A stretch of DNA of 64,000 nt, taken from NCBI RefSeq assembly GCF_001187555.1, contig NZ_LFIJ01000001.1, positions 956,169-1,020,168 of the forward strand, read 5' to 3'. The notes beneath the pieces were generated by a model. The model was given only the letters and a program-made list of their open reading frames with translations. It did not search any database and was not told the origin of the DNA. A program made the translations under genes and the position numbers. Shown in pieces: positions 36,455 to 44,806 of this stretch. Position 1 is the stretch's first letter. Every line of letters begins with the position of its first letter. Origin of the DNA: Gilvimarinus polysaccharolyticus (GTDB taxonomy: Bacteria; Pseudomonadota; Gammaproteobacteria; Pseudomonadales; Cellvibrionaceae).

Positions 36455-37429
36455 ATGCAAAAATTATTGTGTAGTGTGGGCCTTATCTTATCGGCTACGG
36501 CTTGCACCCAATCGCCAACGCAGAATATAACCGAAGCTCAAGCTGTTAGAGCGAGCCACTATTGTGCGGTTGCTGCGGACTACCAAGCCCCTGCAGGCAC
36601 TTTAAAGGCGGCGCGAATAGCCGCAGCCGACTTCAGTGAACCTGGTTTATACGAAGGGCCAGTGTGGACGAATGGTAAGTTGTTGTTTTCACGCTTTGGC
36701 TTTGAGGCGGGCTTTCCTTCAAATATTTTAAGTTATGACGGTCAACGCGTCAGTATGGCGCTGGCAGATGCTGGCAGTAATGGTCTGGCGCTCGATAATG
36801 CCAATCAGCTGCTCGCAGGAACCCACAAATACAAGGCGGTGGCACGGTTTGATCTAAACGGTGCGGCGCGCAAAGATCTCGCTCGCGAATATCGCGACAA
36901 TCGCTTTAACTCGCCCAATGATTTGACCATGAGTTCCCGTGGCGATGTTTATTTTACTGATCCAGACTTTCAGCGCGCCGCGGCTCCTGGCGGGCAGGAT
37001 GCCACAAGGGTGTATCGTATTGATGGTACAGGGCAGGTGAGCGTGGTGGACGACTCTATCGCCAACCCCAATGGTATTTCGCTGTCTCCCGATGAGCAAA
37101 CCCTCTATGTCGCCGGTGGCGGCGAGCAGGGTTTTATTCGCGCCTACCCGCTAAATCAGGGTGAGGCCGGTGCCGGGCGAACGTTCTTAGCGGATGTCAC
37201 TGTGCCCGATGGCATGGCGGTCGATTGTCTGGGTAATATTTACGTGACTGAGCACACCAAGCAGCAAGTGCGAGTTATTAGCCCAGAGGGGGATGAGATT
37301 GCTGTTATTAAGGTCGATGCTAATGTCACTAACGGCGCATTTGGTGGCGAGGATGGTAAAACGCTGTATTTAACCGGCGCTGGAGCGCTCTGGTCTATCA
37401 ATCTGGACGTTGCCGGCCTGCCATACTAG
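36455..37429 (+). CDS. SMP-30/gluconolactonase-like lipoprotein
   Basis: The 324-residue protein begins MQKLLCSVGLILSATAC, a lipoprotein signal with lipobox TAC near residue 17. The rest is a six-bladed propeller of the SMP-30/Gluconolaconase/LRE type, with the markers LYEGPVWTNGKLLFS, NGLALDN, RFNSPNDLTMSSRGDVYFTDPD and NGISLSPDEQTLYV. The motif NSPNDL and the aspartate of NPNGISLSPDE provide the metal-binding residues typical of sugar lactonases. The likely role is lactone hydrolysis in the periplasm; the substrate is unknown. A 278-base gap separates it from acnB, transcribed away. Confidence 0.88.
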   Translation: MQKLLCSVGLILSATACTQSPTQNITEAQAVRASHYCAVAADYQAPAGTLKAARIAAADFSEPGLYEGPVWTNGKLLFSRFGFEAGFPSNILSYDGQRVSMALADAGSNGLALDNANQLLAGTHKYKAVARFDLNGAARKDLAREYRDNRFNSPNDLTMSSRGDVYFTDPDFQRAAAPGGQDATRVYRIDGTGQVSVVDDSIANPNGISLSPDEQTLYVAGGGEQGFIRAYPLNQGEAGAGRTFLADVTVPDGMAVDCLGNIYVTEHTKQQVRVISPEGDEIAVIKVDANVTNGAFGGEDGKTLYLTGAGALWSINLDVAGLPY

Positions 37430-37527
37430 CCTCTATTATGCGGGGCGGCGGCATCTTTGCTGTCGCCCCCTCCCATCGGTAGCATTCCCGTGTAAAATAC
37501 CGGCCTGATTCATCGTATCGGACTGAC

Positions 37528-37986
37528 ATGGCTGTATTTAAATCTGTAAAAACCCCCTGTGTTGGCATCTGTTCGACGGGTATTGGTGACAGTGTTTGTC
37601 GCGGTTGTAAGCGTTTTACCCACGAAGTCATTCACTGGAATGGCTATGCCGAAGAGCAGCGTCGCATTATCGCCGAAAGACTTGAGAGTTATCTTACCCA
37701 AGTGGTTGATAACCGTATCGAGGTGCTCGATCAAGCGCTGCTGTTAACCCAAGTTAAGCATCAACAAATACAGTTTAATATCGAGCAGACGCCGCAGTGC
37801 TGGGTGTTTGATTTGTTGCGTGCCGGCGCCAGTCAAATTACCTCATTGGCCGATTACGGTATTGCCGTGCGGCGCGAGTGGCAAGACTGCTCGTTAACAG
37901 TGATTCGCGACGATATTGATAAAGATTTTTATGCGCTTTCATGCGCCTATTACGAACGGTATATTGCGCCGGGTTTGCCGGGGTAA
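37528..37986 (+). CDS. DUF1289 domain-containing protein
   Basis: The N-terminal 50 residues of this 152-residue protein are a DUF1289 domain, with PCVGICSTG...VCRGCKRFTHEVIHW and four cysteines that suggest metal binding. The C-terminal 100 residues are an extension without recognised family, containing two more cysteines. The function of DUF1289 is not known. It ends 13 bases before miaE and is probably co-transcribed with it. Confidence 0.88.
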   Translation: MAVFKSVKTPCVGICSTGIGDSVCRGCKRFTHEVIHWNGYAEEQRRIIAERLESYLTQVVDNRIEVLDQALLLTQVKHQQIQFNIEQTPQCWVFDLLRAGASQITSLADYGIAVRREWQDCSLTVIRDDIDKDFYALSCAYYERYIAPGLPG

Positions 37987-37999
37987 GCAGGGTTATTTT

Positions 38000-38605
38000 A
38001 TGAATGATTTACAGGCTATTAATGATTTTTTGTATTGTGAAACACCGGATAGCTGGATTGCCGGCGCGCTTGCCAATATAGATCTGTTGTTACTTGATCA
38101 CGCTAACTGTGAAAAAAAAGCCGCGTCTACAGCGTTAAACTTAATGTACCGCTATGTGGACGATTTTGAGCTGTTAAATAAAATGTCGCGTTTAGCGCGA
38201 GAAGAGTTACGTCACTTTGAGCAAGTGATCGCGATTATGCAAAGCCGGGGTATTGCCTACGAGCAAATCGGCGCGGCCAGTTACGCGGCTGATTTGCGCA
38301 AGCCTGTGCGTACTCATGAACCCGCTCGTCTGGTTGATACTTTAATTGTCGGGGCTATTATTGAGGCGCGCTCTTGTGAACGATTTGCCAAGTTGGCGCC
38401 GCACTTGGACGATGAATTACAGCGGTTTTATTTGTCGCTATTGAAGTCTGAAGCGCGCCATTTTAAAGATTATCTAAAGCTTGCCCAAAAAGGGGCGGGT
38501 GGCCCGATTGATGATCGTCTGGAGGTGTTTTTAACACTGGAGAAAAGCTTGGTGCAAACAGTAGATGCTGAGTTTCGTTTCCATAGTGGGGCTGTCGCCA
38601 GCTAA
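38000..38605 (+). CDS. miaE: tRNA-(ms2io6A)-hydroxylase MiaE
   Basis: This diiron enzyme hydroxylates the isopentenyl group of the modified A37 in tRNA. The 201-residue ferritin-like helical protein has iron ligands in NCEKKAAS (about 37-43), REELRHFEQV (67-76), EARSCERFAKL and SEARHFKDYL. The ATG at 38000 is chosen because the protein then starts like its relatives (MNDLQAINDFLYCETPDSWI); an upstream in-frame ATG at 37916 would run inside the DUF1289 gene. A strong shared terminator follows. Confidence 0.93.
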   Translation: MNDLQAINDFLYCETPDSWIAGALANIDLLLLDHANCEKKAASTALNLMYRYVDDFELLNKMSRLAREELRHFEQVIAIMQSRGIAYEQIGAASYAADLRKPVRTHEPARLVDTLIVGAIIEARSCERFAKLAPHLDDELQRFYLSLLKSEARHFKDYLKLAQKGAGGPIDDRLEVFLTLEKSLVQTVDAEFRFHSGAVAS

Positions 38606-38624
38606 GCTGCAGGGTCGCTTAGTG

Positions 38625-38670
38625 CCAGCCATAAAAAAGCCCTGCAATAGCGGGGCTTTTTTATGGCTGG
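38625..38670. terminator. Bidirectional terminator with a perfect 18-bp stem
   Basis: The arms 38625-38642 (CCAGCCATAAAAAAGCCC) and 38653-38670 are exact complements around a 10-base loop. Embedded A and T runs provide the U-tract on both strands. miaE and the DUF934 gene converge on it. Confidence 0.92.
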
Positions 38671-38678
38671 ATTGGCGC

Positions 38679-39182
38679 TTAAGGGTTGCGGCGCCTAAAT
38701 AAAGGTATCGGCTGATTTACGCAGGCTTGATAGTATTCAGTAAAATCATTCAAAGATTTCACTTCCTCAGTCAGATCCAGCTCTGCATCTGCAAACTGAA
38801 ACGCATTTACGCCACAGCGGCTAAGGTAGCACAGCTGGTCGCGCATAAAGTCGCCAATTGCGCGCAGCTCGCCGGTAAAGCCAAAACGCTCGCGCAAGAG
38901 CCGCGCTGTAGAAAAAGCGCGGCCGTCCATAAACGTGGGAAAGTTAACAGCAATGACGGGCAGGGTGTTTGCCTTCGCACCGATTTGCTCGGCGGCTTCG
39001 TCAGCATCAAGCCAAACGCCTATATCATCTCGTGCTTGTAGCTTATCTTGCTGGGCGAGCCAAACAGACAAAGGCACAATAAATTGACCGGCGGGCACAT
39101 TGAGGCTCTCGTCGGCTTCTGGTTTTGGCAACACTTGCCATTGGTCGTCGACGATAACGCCGTCTTTAACTAGCTTTGGCAT
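38679..39182 (-). CDS. DUF934 domain-containing protein (sulfite/nitrite reductase partner)
   Basis: The 167-residue protein belongs to the DUF934 family, coded next to sulfite reductases in many proteobacteria. Markers are MPKLVKDGVIVDDQW at the start and FPTFMDGRAFSTARLLRERFGFTGELRAIGD in the middle, then FMRDQLCYLSRCGVNAFQ. The ATG at 39182 has AAGGAG upstream and lies within the last codons of the reductase gene (overlap 17 bases); the longer in-frame start at 39308 is a shadow of the reductase. It probably helps assemble or feed electrons to the reductase; the exact role is not established. Confidence 0.9.
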   Translation of the reverse strand: MPKLVKDGVIVDDQWQVLPKPEADESLNVPAGQFIVPLSVWLAQQDKLQARDDIGVWLDADEAAEQIGAKANTLPVIAVNFPTFMDGRAFSTARLLRERFGFTGELRAIGDFMRDQLCYLSRCGVNAFQFADAELDLTEEVKSLNDFTEYYQACVNQPIPLFRRRNP

Positions 39183-40830
39183 AGACGCGCTCCTTAAATG
39201 GCGTAAGACCGATACGGTTATAGGTGTCGATAAACAACTCTTCCTCATTGCGATGTTCGAGATAAGTGTCGACGACGTTTTGCACCACGCTGGGCATTTG
39301 CTCTGCACTAAAAGCGGGGCCTAATACTTTGGCCAGCGAGGCACTGTTGCCTGAGTTGCCACCCAGCATCACTTGATACCACTCCTCGCCTTTTTTATCG
39401 ACGCCGAGCACACCAATATGACCTACATGGTGATGGCCGCAAGCGTTCATGCAACCAGAAATGTTGACGTCTAAATCGCCTAGGTCGTAAACGTAATCTA
39501 GATCGCTAAATTGACGCTGAATGGCCTCAGCGATGGGGATGGATTTAGCGTTGGCGAGCGAGCAAAAATCGCCGCCGGGGCAGCAGATAATGTCGGTTAA
39601 TGTACCTATGTTGGGGGTTGCAAAGCCGGCTTTTTTGGCAGCTTGCCAAACGCTGAACAAATCTGATTTTTTAACGTCCGCGAGCACAATATTTTGCTCG
39701 TGAGTGGTGCGAACCTCAGAAAAACAATACTCATCGGCTAGCTCAGCAATGGTTTCTAACTGCGTGTCGGTGATATCGCCAGGCGCAATACCCGTGGGTT
39801 TTAGCGATAGAGTCACCGATGCGTAGCCAGGCACACGGTGTGCCCGGACATTGCGGGTAAGCCATTTGCCAAAGGCGATGTTGTCGGCCCTTAGAGTGTC
39901 TAGCTGTGTTTGCGCGGCGGCGTCGTCAATAGTCTCGTAGGCCGGCTCGGTAAAAAATGCTTTAGCGCGGGTTATGTCTTCTGGGCGCAGCGTGCTTGGC
40001 GAGTCTTTGATGTGTGCCCAGTCTTGCTCGACTGCTTCGGCAAATGCTTCGGGCGTCATGGCGCGCACTAAAATTTTAATGCGGGCTTTAAATTTGTTGT
40101 CGCGACGGCCGTGTAGGTTATATACCCGAATGATAGATTCTATGTAAGTCAGAATATGGGCTTCGGGTAAGAACTCACGAATAACACTGGCGATTACCGG
40201 GGTGCGGCCTAGACCGCCGCCCACCATAACTTTAAAACCAATCTCACCGGCCTCATTTTTAACCAGCTGTAAGCCAATATCATGGATGGCAATGGCGGCA
40301 CGATCGCTGACAGAGCCTGAAATAGCAATTTTGAATTTGCGTGGCAAAAAGGCAAACTCGGGGTGAAATGACGCCCACTGACGGATGATCTCGCAGTAGG
40401 GGCGCGGGTCGATGATTTCATCGGGGGCAACACCGGCAAATTGATCGGAGGTAATGTTACGCACGCAGTTACCACTCGATTGGGTGCCGTGCATCTCAAC
40501 CTCGGATAGCTCCTGCAAAATATCCGGCACACGCTCAAGCGCCGGCCAGTTAAATTGAATATTTTGGCGGGTGCTGACGTGGCAGTAGCCTTTGTCGTAA
40601 TCGCGGGTGATGCGGGCTAGGCGACGCAGTTGCGTGGTGTTGAGCATGCCGTAAGGCACATTAATACGCAGCATCGGGGCTAGGCGCTGAACGTATAAAC
40701 CGTTTTGCAGGCGTAGCGGCAGAAATTTTTGTTCTGATAACGAGCCTTCAAGATAGCGTCTTGTTTGATCCCTAAACTGGGCGACACGCTGCTTCAAAAT
40801 GGTGTGATCATACTCGTCGTAAATATACAT
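39166..40830 (-). CDS. cysI: Nitrite/sulfite reductase hemoprotein (siroheme, 4Fe-4S)
   Basis: The 554-residue siroheme enzyme performs six-electron reduction of sulfite (or nitrite). It has the two ferredoxin-like halves, a siroheme region with STRQNIQFNW near 86 and GTQSSGNCVRN near 115, and the cluster cysteines C417, C423, C460 and C464 (CCPGGDFC; GCMNAC). The ATG at 40830 places the family start MYIYDEYDHTILKQRV; the longer in-frame start at 40923 is unlikely. No cysJ flavoprotein or cysG lies nearby, so electrons may come from ferredoxin. DUF934 overlaps its end. Confidence 0.92.
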   Translation of the reverse strand: MYIYDEYDHTILKQRVAQFRDQTRRYLEGSLSEQKFLPLRLQNGLYVQRLAPMLRINVPYGMLNTTQLRRLARITRDYDKGYCHVSTRQNIQFNWPALERVPDILQELSEVEMHGTQSSGNCVRNITSDQFAGVAPDEIIDPRPYCEIIRQWASFHPEFAFLPRKFKIAISGSVSDRAAIAIHDIGLQLVKNEAGEIGFKVMVGGGLGRTPVIASVIREFLPEAHILTYIESIIRVYNLHGRRDNKFKARIKILVRAMTPEAFAEAVEQDWAHIKDSPSTLRPEDITRAKAFFTEPAYETIDDAAAQTQLDTLRADNIAFGKWLTRNVRAHRVPGYASVTLSLKPTGIAPGDITDTQLETIAELADEYCFSEVRTTHEQNIVLADVKKSDLFSVWQAAKKAGFATPNIGTLTDIICCPGGDFCSLANAKSIPIAEAIQRQFSDLDYVYDLGDLDVNISGCMNACGHHHVGHIGVLGVDKKGEEWYQVMLGGNSGNSASLAKVLGPAFSAEQMPSVVQNVVDTYLEHRNEEELFIDTYNRIGLTPFKERVYAKAS

Positions 40831-41253
40831 AAATCTGTTACCGTCTACTTTTGCCGTCTGCTTAATGAAAATAAAGAGAATATGAGGCCGACCCCCACAT
40901 CTGGCAGGCGCGCAAGGATACACTAAAACCCCATTGGTCGCGAGATATAAGGCCCCGAGTGCGGCACATTACCAATTTGTTCTTGCCTTGCAAACGAATC
41001 ATTCTGTCTAAGTTCAAGCCTTTTAGTTATAAAGCTTTGGGTTGCATGGTCGCGAAGTTTTAGGTATAAGAGGGTGTTAACGGTGGCGGTAAATATAAGA
41101 ATCAGTGCCAACGCTTATCTCAAACATTTGGGTTGTGCTTCGTTAGAGGCTTATTTGATTGGACCGCTCGCCGTATATTAAACACAGCATATCTTTTTAA
41201 AAGGCGTTAATAAGCCACGAGGCTTAGGCCGTTTTTACTGGAGAATAACAATA
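40831..41253. other. Intergenic region between cysI and a small membrane gene
   Basis: The region contains the divergent promoters of the reductase and the small gene at 41254. A 62-codon minus-strand frame at 40923-41111 has no ribosome site and no family and is probably chance. No clear operator was recognised. Confidence 0.45.
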
Positions 41254-41370
41254 ATGAATGAACAAATCGAAATGCAGGAACAAGGTGATAGTGTTGCAGA
41301 TGCCATTGCCGCCGTTTCACTGGTAGCCATATTTGTAGCAACTTGTATATTTTGGGTCAGCGGCCAATAG
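41254..41370 (+). CDS. Small single-pass membrane protein (38 residues)
   Basis: A complete frame begins MNEQIEMQEQGDSVADAI and continues into one hydrophobic segment at about residues 18-35, ending WVSGQ. A TGGAGAA ribosome site lies about 10 bases before the ATG, and no other gene overlaps it. The negative N-terminus with a C-terminal membrane anchor resembles the small subunits or regulators of membrane complexes. The function is unknown. Real by its ribosome site, composition and clear start and stop. Confidence 0.7.
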   Translation: MNEQIEMQEQGDSVADAIAAVSLVAIFVATCIFWVSGQ

Positions 41371-41551
41371 TATGGTGTAAGGCTGTCGTATTGGTGCCCT
41401 TATTGTAATGCACACAGTTGGTAGAGATTGATGGGTGGTCGTGTAGGCAGTTTTTGTTAGCTTGACGCACGGCCCACACAACCGCTGATGATTTAATGAC
41501 CAGTTTACGCTGGTTGTTAGTGTTGCCGTTTTGAATTAATAAGGTAGGTCC

Positions 41552-42016
41552 ATGACCCCGAGCTTTGAGCTACACGGCAGTTACACTTATTGGATTAGCC
41601 GCTTAGCGAGCTTGATGCGTGAGAGTTTTAATCATGCCCTTAAGGGGGCTGATGTTAGCTGGCCACAGTGGATGACTCTGAATTGTCTTTATCATCAGCA
41701 GGCTCATACCCCCGCGCAAATCGCCGAGTGCTTGGGGATTGATCGCTCTGCGATTACCCGATTGCTAGATCGCTTGGCTGAAAAGAACTTGATACTTCGG
41801 GTTCACGATGACGGTGACCGCCGCAGCGTACAAGTTACCTTGACAGAGCTTGGGGTATCGCAGATGGCCGCCATTGATGCGGCAGCCCGCGAACACCAAA
41901 ATAGCTTTCTTAGTCACTTGCCTGCTACGGAGGTAAGGGCGTTTAAAGGCAATTTACAAAAATTGCTGCGCGCCGGCGGTGTCGACACCACCTCTCTGTG
42001 GCGTAGCTTAGATTGA
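41552..42016 (+). CDS. MarR-family transcriptional regulator
   Basis: The 154-residue winged-helix repressor has WPQWMTLNCLY at about 37-47, the recognition helix IAECLGIDRSAITRLLDRLAEKNLI at about 57-81, and the wing VHDDGDRRSVQV. N- and C-terminal helices form the dimer interface. Ligand and targets are unknown. It stands alone with no obvious partner gene; the small membrane gene upstream and the DUF2970 gene downstream (opposite strand) are candidates only by nearness. Confidence 0.9.
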   Translation: MTPSFELHGSYTYWISRLASLMRESFNHALKGADVSWPQWMTLNCLYHQQAHTPAQIAECLGIDRSAITRLLDRLAEKNLILRVHDDGDRRSVQVTLTELGVSQMAAIDAAAREHQNSFLSHLPATEVRAFKGNLQKLLRAGGVDTTSLWRSLD

Positions 42017-42135
42017 CGCCGTTTTCGGTCTTTAGTCTTAATCTCGCCATTGTGCGTAGGCGCGCACGTCTGCTGCCAAACATCTCACCCAGTACGATTC
42101 ATTAATGTTTGACTGTTGCCTGGCGCTTTGCTGGT

Positions 42136-42363
42136 TTAGCTGGAGGCCAGTAAATGCTGCACCCAGAACACTAGTCCTGTAATAAAAAGCGCTGCAAATA
42201 TTAACCCGGCGGCAATATAAATCAATAGGTTGTTACCGCTGAAGTCACGTTCGCGATTGCGGCTACTTTGTACGCCTACTGCAGCGGCCAATACGCTTAT
42301 TACTATTTGGAAAAAATTTAATTTAGAGGCAGGCTTGTTGTTCTCGGTGTCTTTTATAGTCAT
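42136..42363 (-). CDS. DUF2970 family membrane protein
   Basis: The protein has about 75 residues. It has the family pattern NFFQIVISVLAAAVGVQSSRNRERDFS followed by one membrane helix (LLIYIAAGLIFAALFITGLVFWV). The ATG at 42363 gives the family length; a longer in-frame start at 42459 would overlap the rluA start on the other strand. The function is unknown. It is divergent from the RluA-type gene, 75 bases away. Confidence 0.88.
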   Translation of the reverse strand: MTIKDTENNKPASKLNFFQIVISVLAAAVGVQSSRNRERDFSGNNLLIYIAAGLIFAALFITGLVFWVQHLLASS

Positions 42364-42438
42364 AACGGGGCTCTTATTACCTTTGTTGCTTGCAACCCGT
42401 ATACTACCTGCTTTTGCCATAAATCGGTCAACCAATGC

Positions 42439-43113
42439 ATGAATAACTCCACGGATCATTTAGCGGTGCTACCTAAGTGCCACGAGCCTGTTGATATAAT
42501 ACGCGAGGATGAGGGGTTTGTGCTGGTGGCTAAACCGCCAGGCTTGCTTAGCGTGCCTGGACGCAACAGGGCAAATTACGATTGCGTGTTAGCACGTTTA
42601 CAGCTGGAGTATCTTAATGCTTCGATGGTGCATCGGTTAGATTTTGACACCTCCGGTATTATGGTGGTGGCTCGTCATAAACGGGCCCACGCCGCCATTG
42701 CTAGGCAATTTGAACAGCGTGAAACTCGCAAAACCTACACGGCGGTAGTAGCGGGACGGTTGGATCAGGATTCTGGTGAGATTGCACTGCCTATCGCCCC
42801 CGATAAGCAGCAGCGACCCCGCTATAAGGTTTGTGAACTTACCGGGAAACCGTCTCTTACACGCTATAAATTACTGAACTATGATGCTGTGGCAAATGTT
42901 AGTCGGCTAGAGCTATACCCGGTAACTGGACGCTCGCATCAGCTTCGGGTTCACCTCAGCGCCATTGGTCACCCAATATTAGGTTGTCAGTTTTACGCCC
43001 CTGAAGCTATTCGCGATGCGGCTCCGCGCTTATTGTTGCATGCGACGGAGCTGCAGTTCATTAGTCCCGATGACGCGAGTAACGTATGTGGCCGGGTCGA
43101 ATGTCCATTTTAG
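42439..43113 (+). CDS. rluA: RluA-family pseudouridine synthase
   Basis: The enzyme isomerises uridine to pseudouridine in 23S rRNA and probably tRNA. At 224 residues without an S4 domain it matches RluA, which acts on U746 of 23S rRNA and U32 of tRNAs. The catalytic aspartate is D68 in HRLDFDTSG; other family stretches are VAKPPGLLSVPG near 30, RKTYTAVVAG near 117 and PVTGRSHQLRVHLSAIGHPILG. The synthase is followed after 40 bases by an ion-channel gene in the same direction. Confidence 0.9.
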   Translation: MNNSTDHLAVLPKCHEPVDIIREDEGFVLVAKPPGLLSVPGRNRANYDCVLARLQLEYLNASMVHRLDFDTSGIMVVARHKRAHAAIARQFEQRETRKTYTAVVAGRLDQDSGEIALPIAPDKQQRPRYKVCELTGKPSLTRYKLLNYDAVANVSRLELYPVTGRSHQLRVHLSAIGHPILGCQFYAPEAIRDAAPRLLLHATELQFISPDDASNVCGRVECPF

Positions 43114-43153
43114 CTTTGGTGTTATTAATCTTTATGTCACAAAGAGCTTGAGC

Positions 43154-43981
43154 ATGCTTCGTAAAACATGGCGTCACCGCGTACATGTCCAGTTGGAACC
43201 AACGGCCTGGGGGTACGGACTGTCGCCAGTTAATTGGGTGTTGTGCACGCTGATATTGTTATCGCTGTTAGGTGCAATACTCGAAACCGAGCCGCGTATT
43301 AGCGTAGGCCAAGAGCGGCTAATCCGAGAGCTCGAGCTGCTGTTTAGTTCGGTGTTTATGCTTGAGTATTTACTGCGGCTTTGGGTGTGTGTCGAAGATA
43401 GGCGTTATCAGCGTCCTATAATTGGCCGCTTGCGTTACCTAGTGACTCCGGCGGCACTGATTGATCTTGTGGCGGTGCTACCATTATTGCTAGGTTTTGT
43501 TGGGGCGCAATCGCTGATGTTACGTTTTATTCGATTGCTGCGGGTCGCACGGCTGGCTCAGTTCGGTAAGCTGTCTCGCTCGGTGCATTATTTGTTTGCC
43601 GCAATAGCGTCTCGTCGTTACGAGTTGTCGATCAGCGTTGTGTTGGCGGCGACTATGATTTTATTTGCCTCTATCATGCTTTATTTACTGGAGAAGGATG
43701 TTCAGCCCGAGGCTTTTGGTAGTATTCCGCGAGCTATGTGGTGGGCCATTATTACTTTTACCACGGTAGGTTATGGTGATGTTTACCCCATTACTCAGCT
43801 TGGGCGGGTATTTGCGGCTTTGTCGGCCTTGGCTAGTGTCGCTATGGTGGCAATGCCCACAGGTATTATGGCAGCGGCATTTAGTGATGCTATGCAACGC
43901 GGTCGCCATGAGCTGGACGATAGCGCGGGGCAATCTCGAACTTACTTAGATAAAGTCCCTAAGAAACATAAAGATAGCTAG
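43154..43981 (+). CDS. Voltage-gated-type potassium channel
   Basis: The 275-residue inner-membrane protein has six helices. The fourth (LMLRFIRLLRVARLAQF at 121-137) has arginines at every third place, a voltage sensor. The selectivity filter TVGYGD lies at 204-209 between S5 and S6. It has a short charged cytoplasmic tail and no RCK domain. The ATG at 43154 gives a natural N-terminus; the in-frame ATG at 43016 would lie inside rluA. The ribosome site is weak. Length is similar to KvAP-like bacterial channels. Confidence 0.92.
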   Translation: MLRKTWRHRVHVQLEPTAWGYGLSPVNWVLCTLILLSLLGAILETEPRISVGQERLIRELELLFSSVFMLEYLLRLWVCVEDRRYQRPIIGRLRYLVTPAALIDLVAVLPLLLGFVGAQSLMLRFIRLLRVARLAQFGKLSRSVHYLFAAIASRRYELSISVVLAATMILFASIMLYLLEKDVQPEAFGSIPRAMWWAIITFTTVGYGDVYPITQLGRVFAALSALASVAMVAMPTGIMAAAFSDAMQRGRHELDDSAGQSRTYLDKVPKKHKDS

Positions 43982-44072
43982 TTATATTCTAGTGAATTCT
44001 AGCTGTAGCTCGAGCGCGCAGATAAAAATCGATGCCCGTGGGTGTTTTTCTTTATGCTGGAGATGGGGTAAA

Positions 44073-44097
44073 ATACCCGAGTAAATCAATCAGGTAT
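44073..44097 (+). promoter_or_regulatory. IscR type 1 binding site upstream of nfuA
   Basis: The 25 bases match the E. coli type 1 consensus (ATASYYGACTRWWWYAGTCRRSTAT) at 23 of 25 positions by eye; the mismatches are at positions 9 and 17. It lies 25 bases before the nfuA ATG, where IscR would repress when Fe-S supply is adequate. IscR control of nfuA is known in enterics. It also argues against starting nfuA at 44032. Confidence 0.8.
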
Positions 44098-44121
44098 ATC
44101 AAAGGGGTAGTACGCACCAAT

Positions 44122-44709
44122 ATGGCCAATGTAGAAATTACCGAATCCGCACAAACCTACCTCAAAGAGTTGCTCGACAAACAAGAAGATAATGCTGATA
44201 TAGGCATTAGAATGTTTGTGGCTAACCCCGGCACCGCGCAGGCAGAAACTTGTATTGCCTATTGTCGTCCTGGCGAGGTGAAGGAGGGGGACGTAACGCT
44301 CGCACTGGAAGCCTTTACAGCCTACTTTGAAGAGCGCAGCTTACCCTATTTAAAAGACGCCAAAGTCGATTATGCCGCCGACCGTATGGGTGGCCAGTTA
44401 ACGATCCGTGCGCCTAATTCAAAAATGCCTCAAGTTAATGACGATAGCCCGCTAGAAGACCGTATTAATTACGTGCTATTTAACGAGGTAAATCCAGGCT
44501 TGGCGGCTCACGGTGGTGAGGTTAGTTTGGTAGAAATTACCGATGACGGCTTTGCTATCTTGCGTTTTGGCGGTGGCTGCCAAGGTTGCAGTGCCGTTGA
44601 TATGACTCTGAAAAATGGTGTTGAAGTCGCGTTAATGGCAAAACTCCCTGAGCTTAAAGGGATTCGTGACATTACCGACCACACGGATCGCACCCAAGCT
44701 TATTATTGA
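44122..44709 (+). CDS. nfuA: Fe/S biogenesis protein NfuA
   Basis: This Fe-S carrier protein delivers 4Fe-4S clusters under stress. The 195-residue protein has an N-terminal degenerate A-type (IscA/HesB-like) domain, about 1-95, and a C-terminal Nfu domain with the cluster-binding CxxC at C153 and C156 ([11 protein letters not shown]). The ATG at 44122 is the family start ([14 protein letters not shown]) and follows the IscR-like site; the longer ATG at 44032 would add residues overlapping that site. A strong terminator follows. Confidence 0.95.
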   Translation: MANVEITESAQTYLKELLDKQEDNADIGIRMFVANPGTAQAETCIAYCRPGEVKEGDVTLALEAFTAYFEERSLPYLKDAKVDYAADRMGGQLTIRAPNSKMPQVNDDSPLEDRINYVLFNEVNPGLAAHGGEVSLVEITDDGFAILRFGGGCQGCSAVDMTLKNGVEVALMAKLPELKGIRDITDHTDRTQAYY

Positions 44710-44722
44710 TTGGTGTCATCCT

Positions 44723-44753
44723 AAAAAAAGCCCCGCATTGCGGGGCTTTTTTT
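44723..44753. terminator. Bidirectional terminator between nfuA and aroG
   Basis: AAAAAAAGCCCCGC / GCGGGGCTTTTTTT has a 3-base central loop, with A and T tracts on both sides. The two genes converge here. Confidence 0.93.
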
Positions 44754-44806
44754 AGGGCTTTACGTTTTAGGGGCGCAAAAGCGAGCCGTCAGGTAATTGC
44801 CAGTTT

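Noticed and set aside
40923-41111. 62-codon minus-strand frame upstream of cysI
   Set aside because: No ribosome site or family, and it lies in a promoter region.
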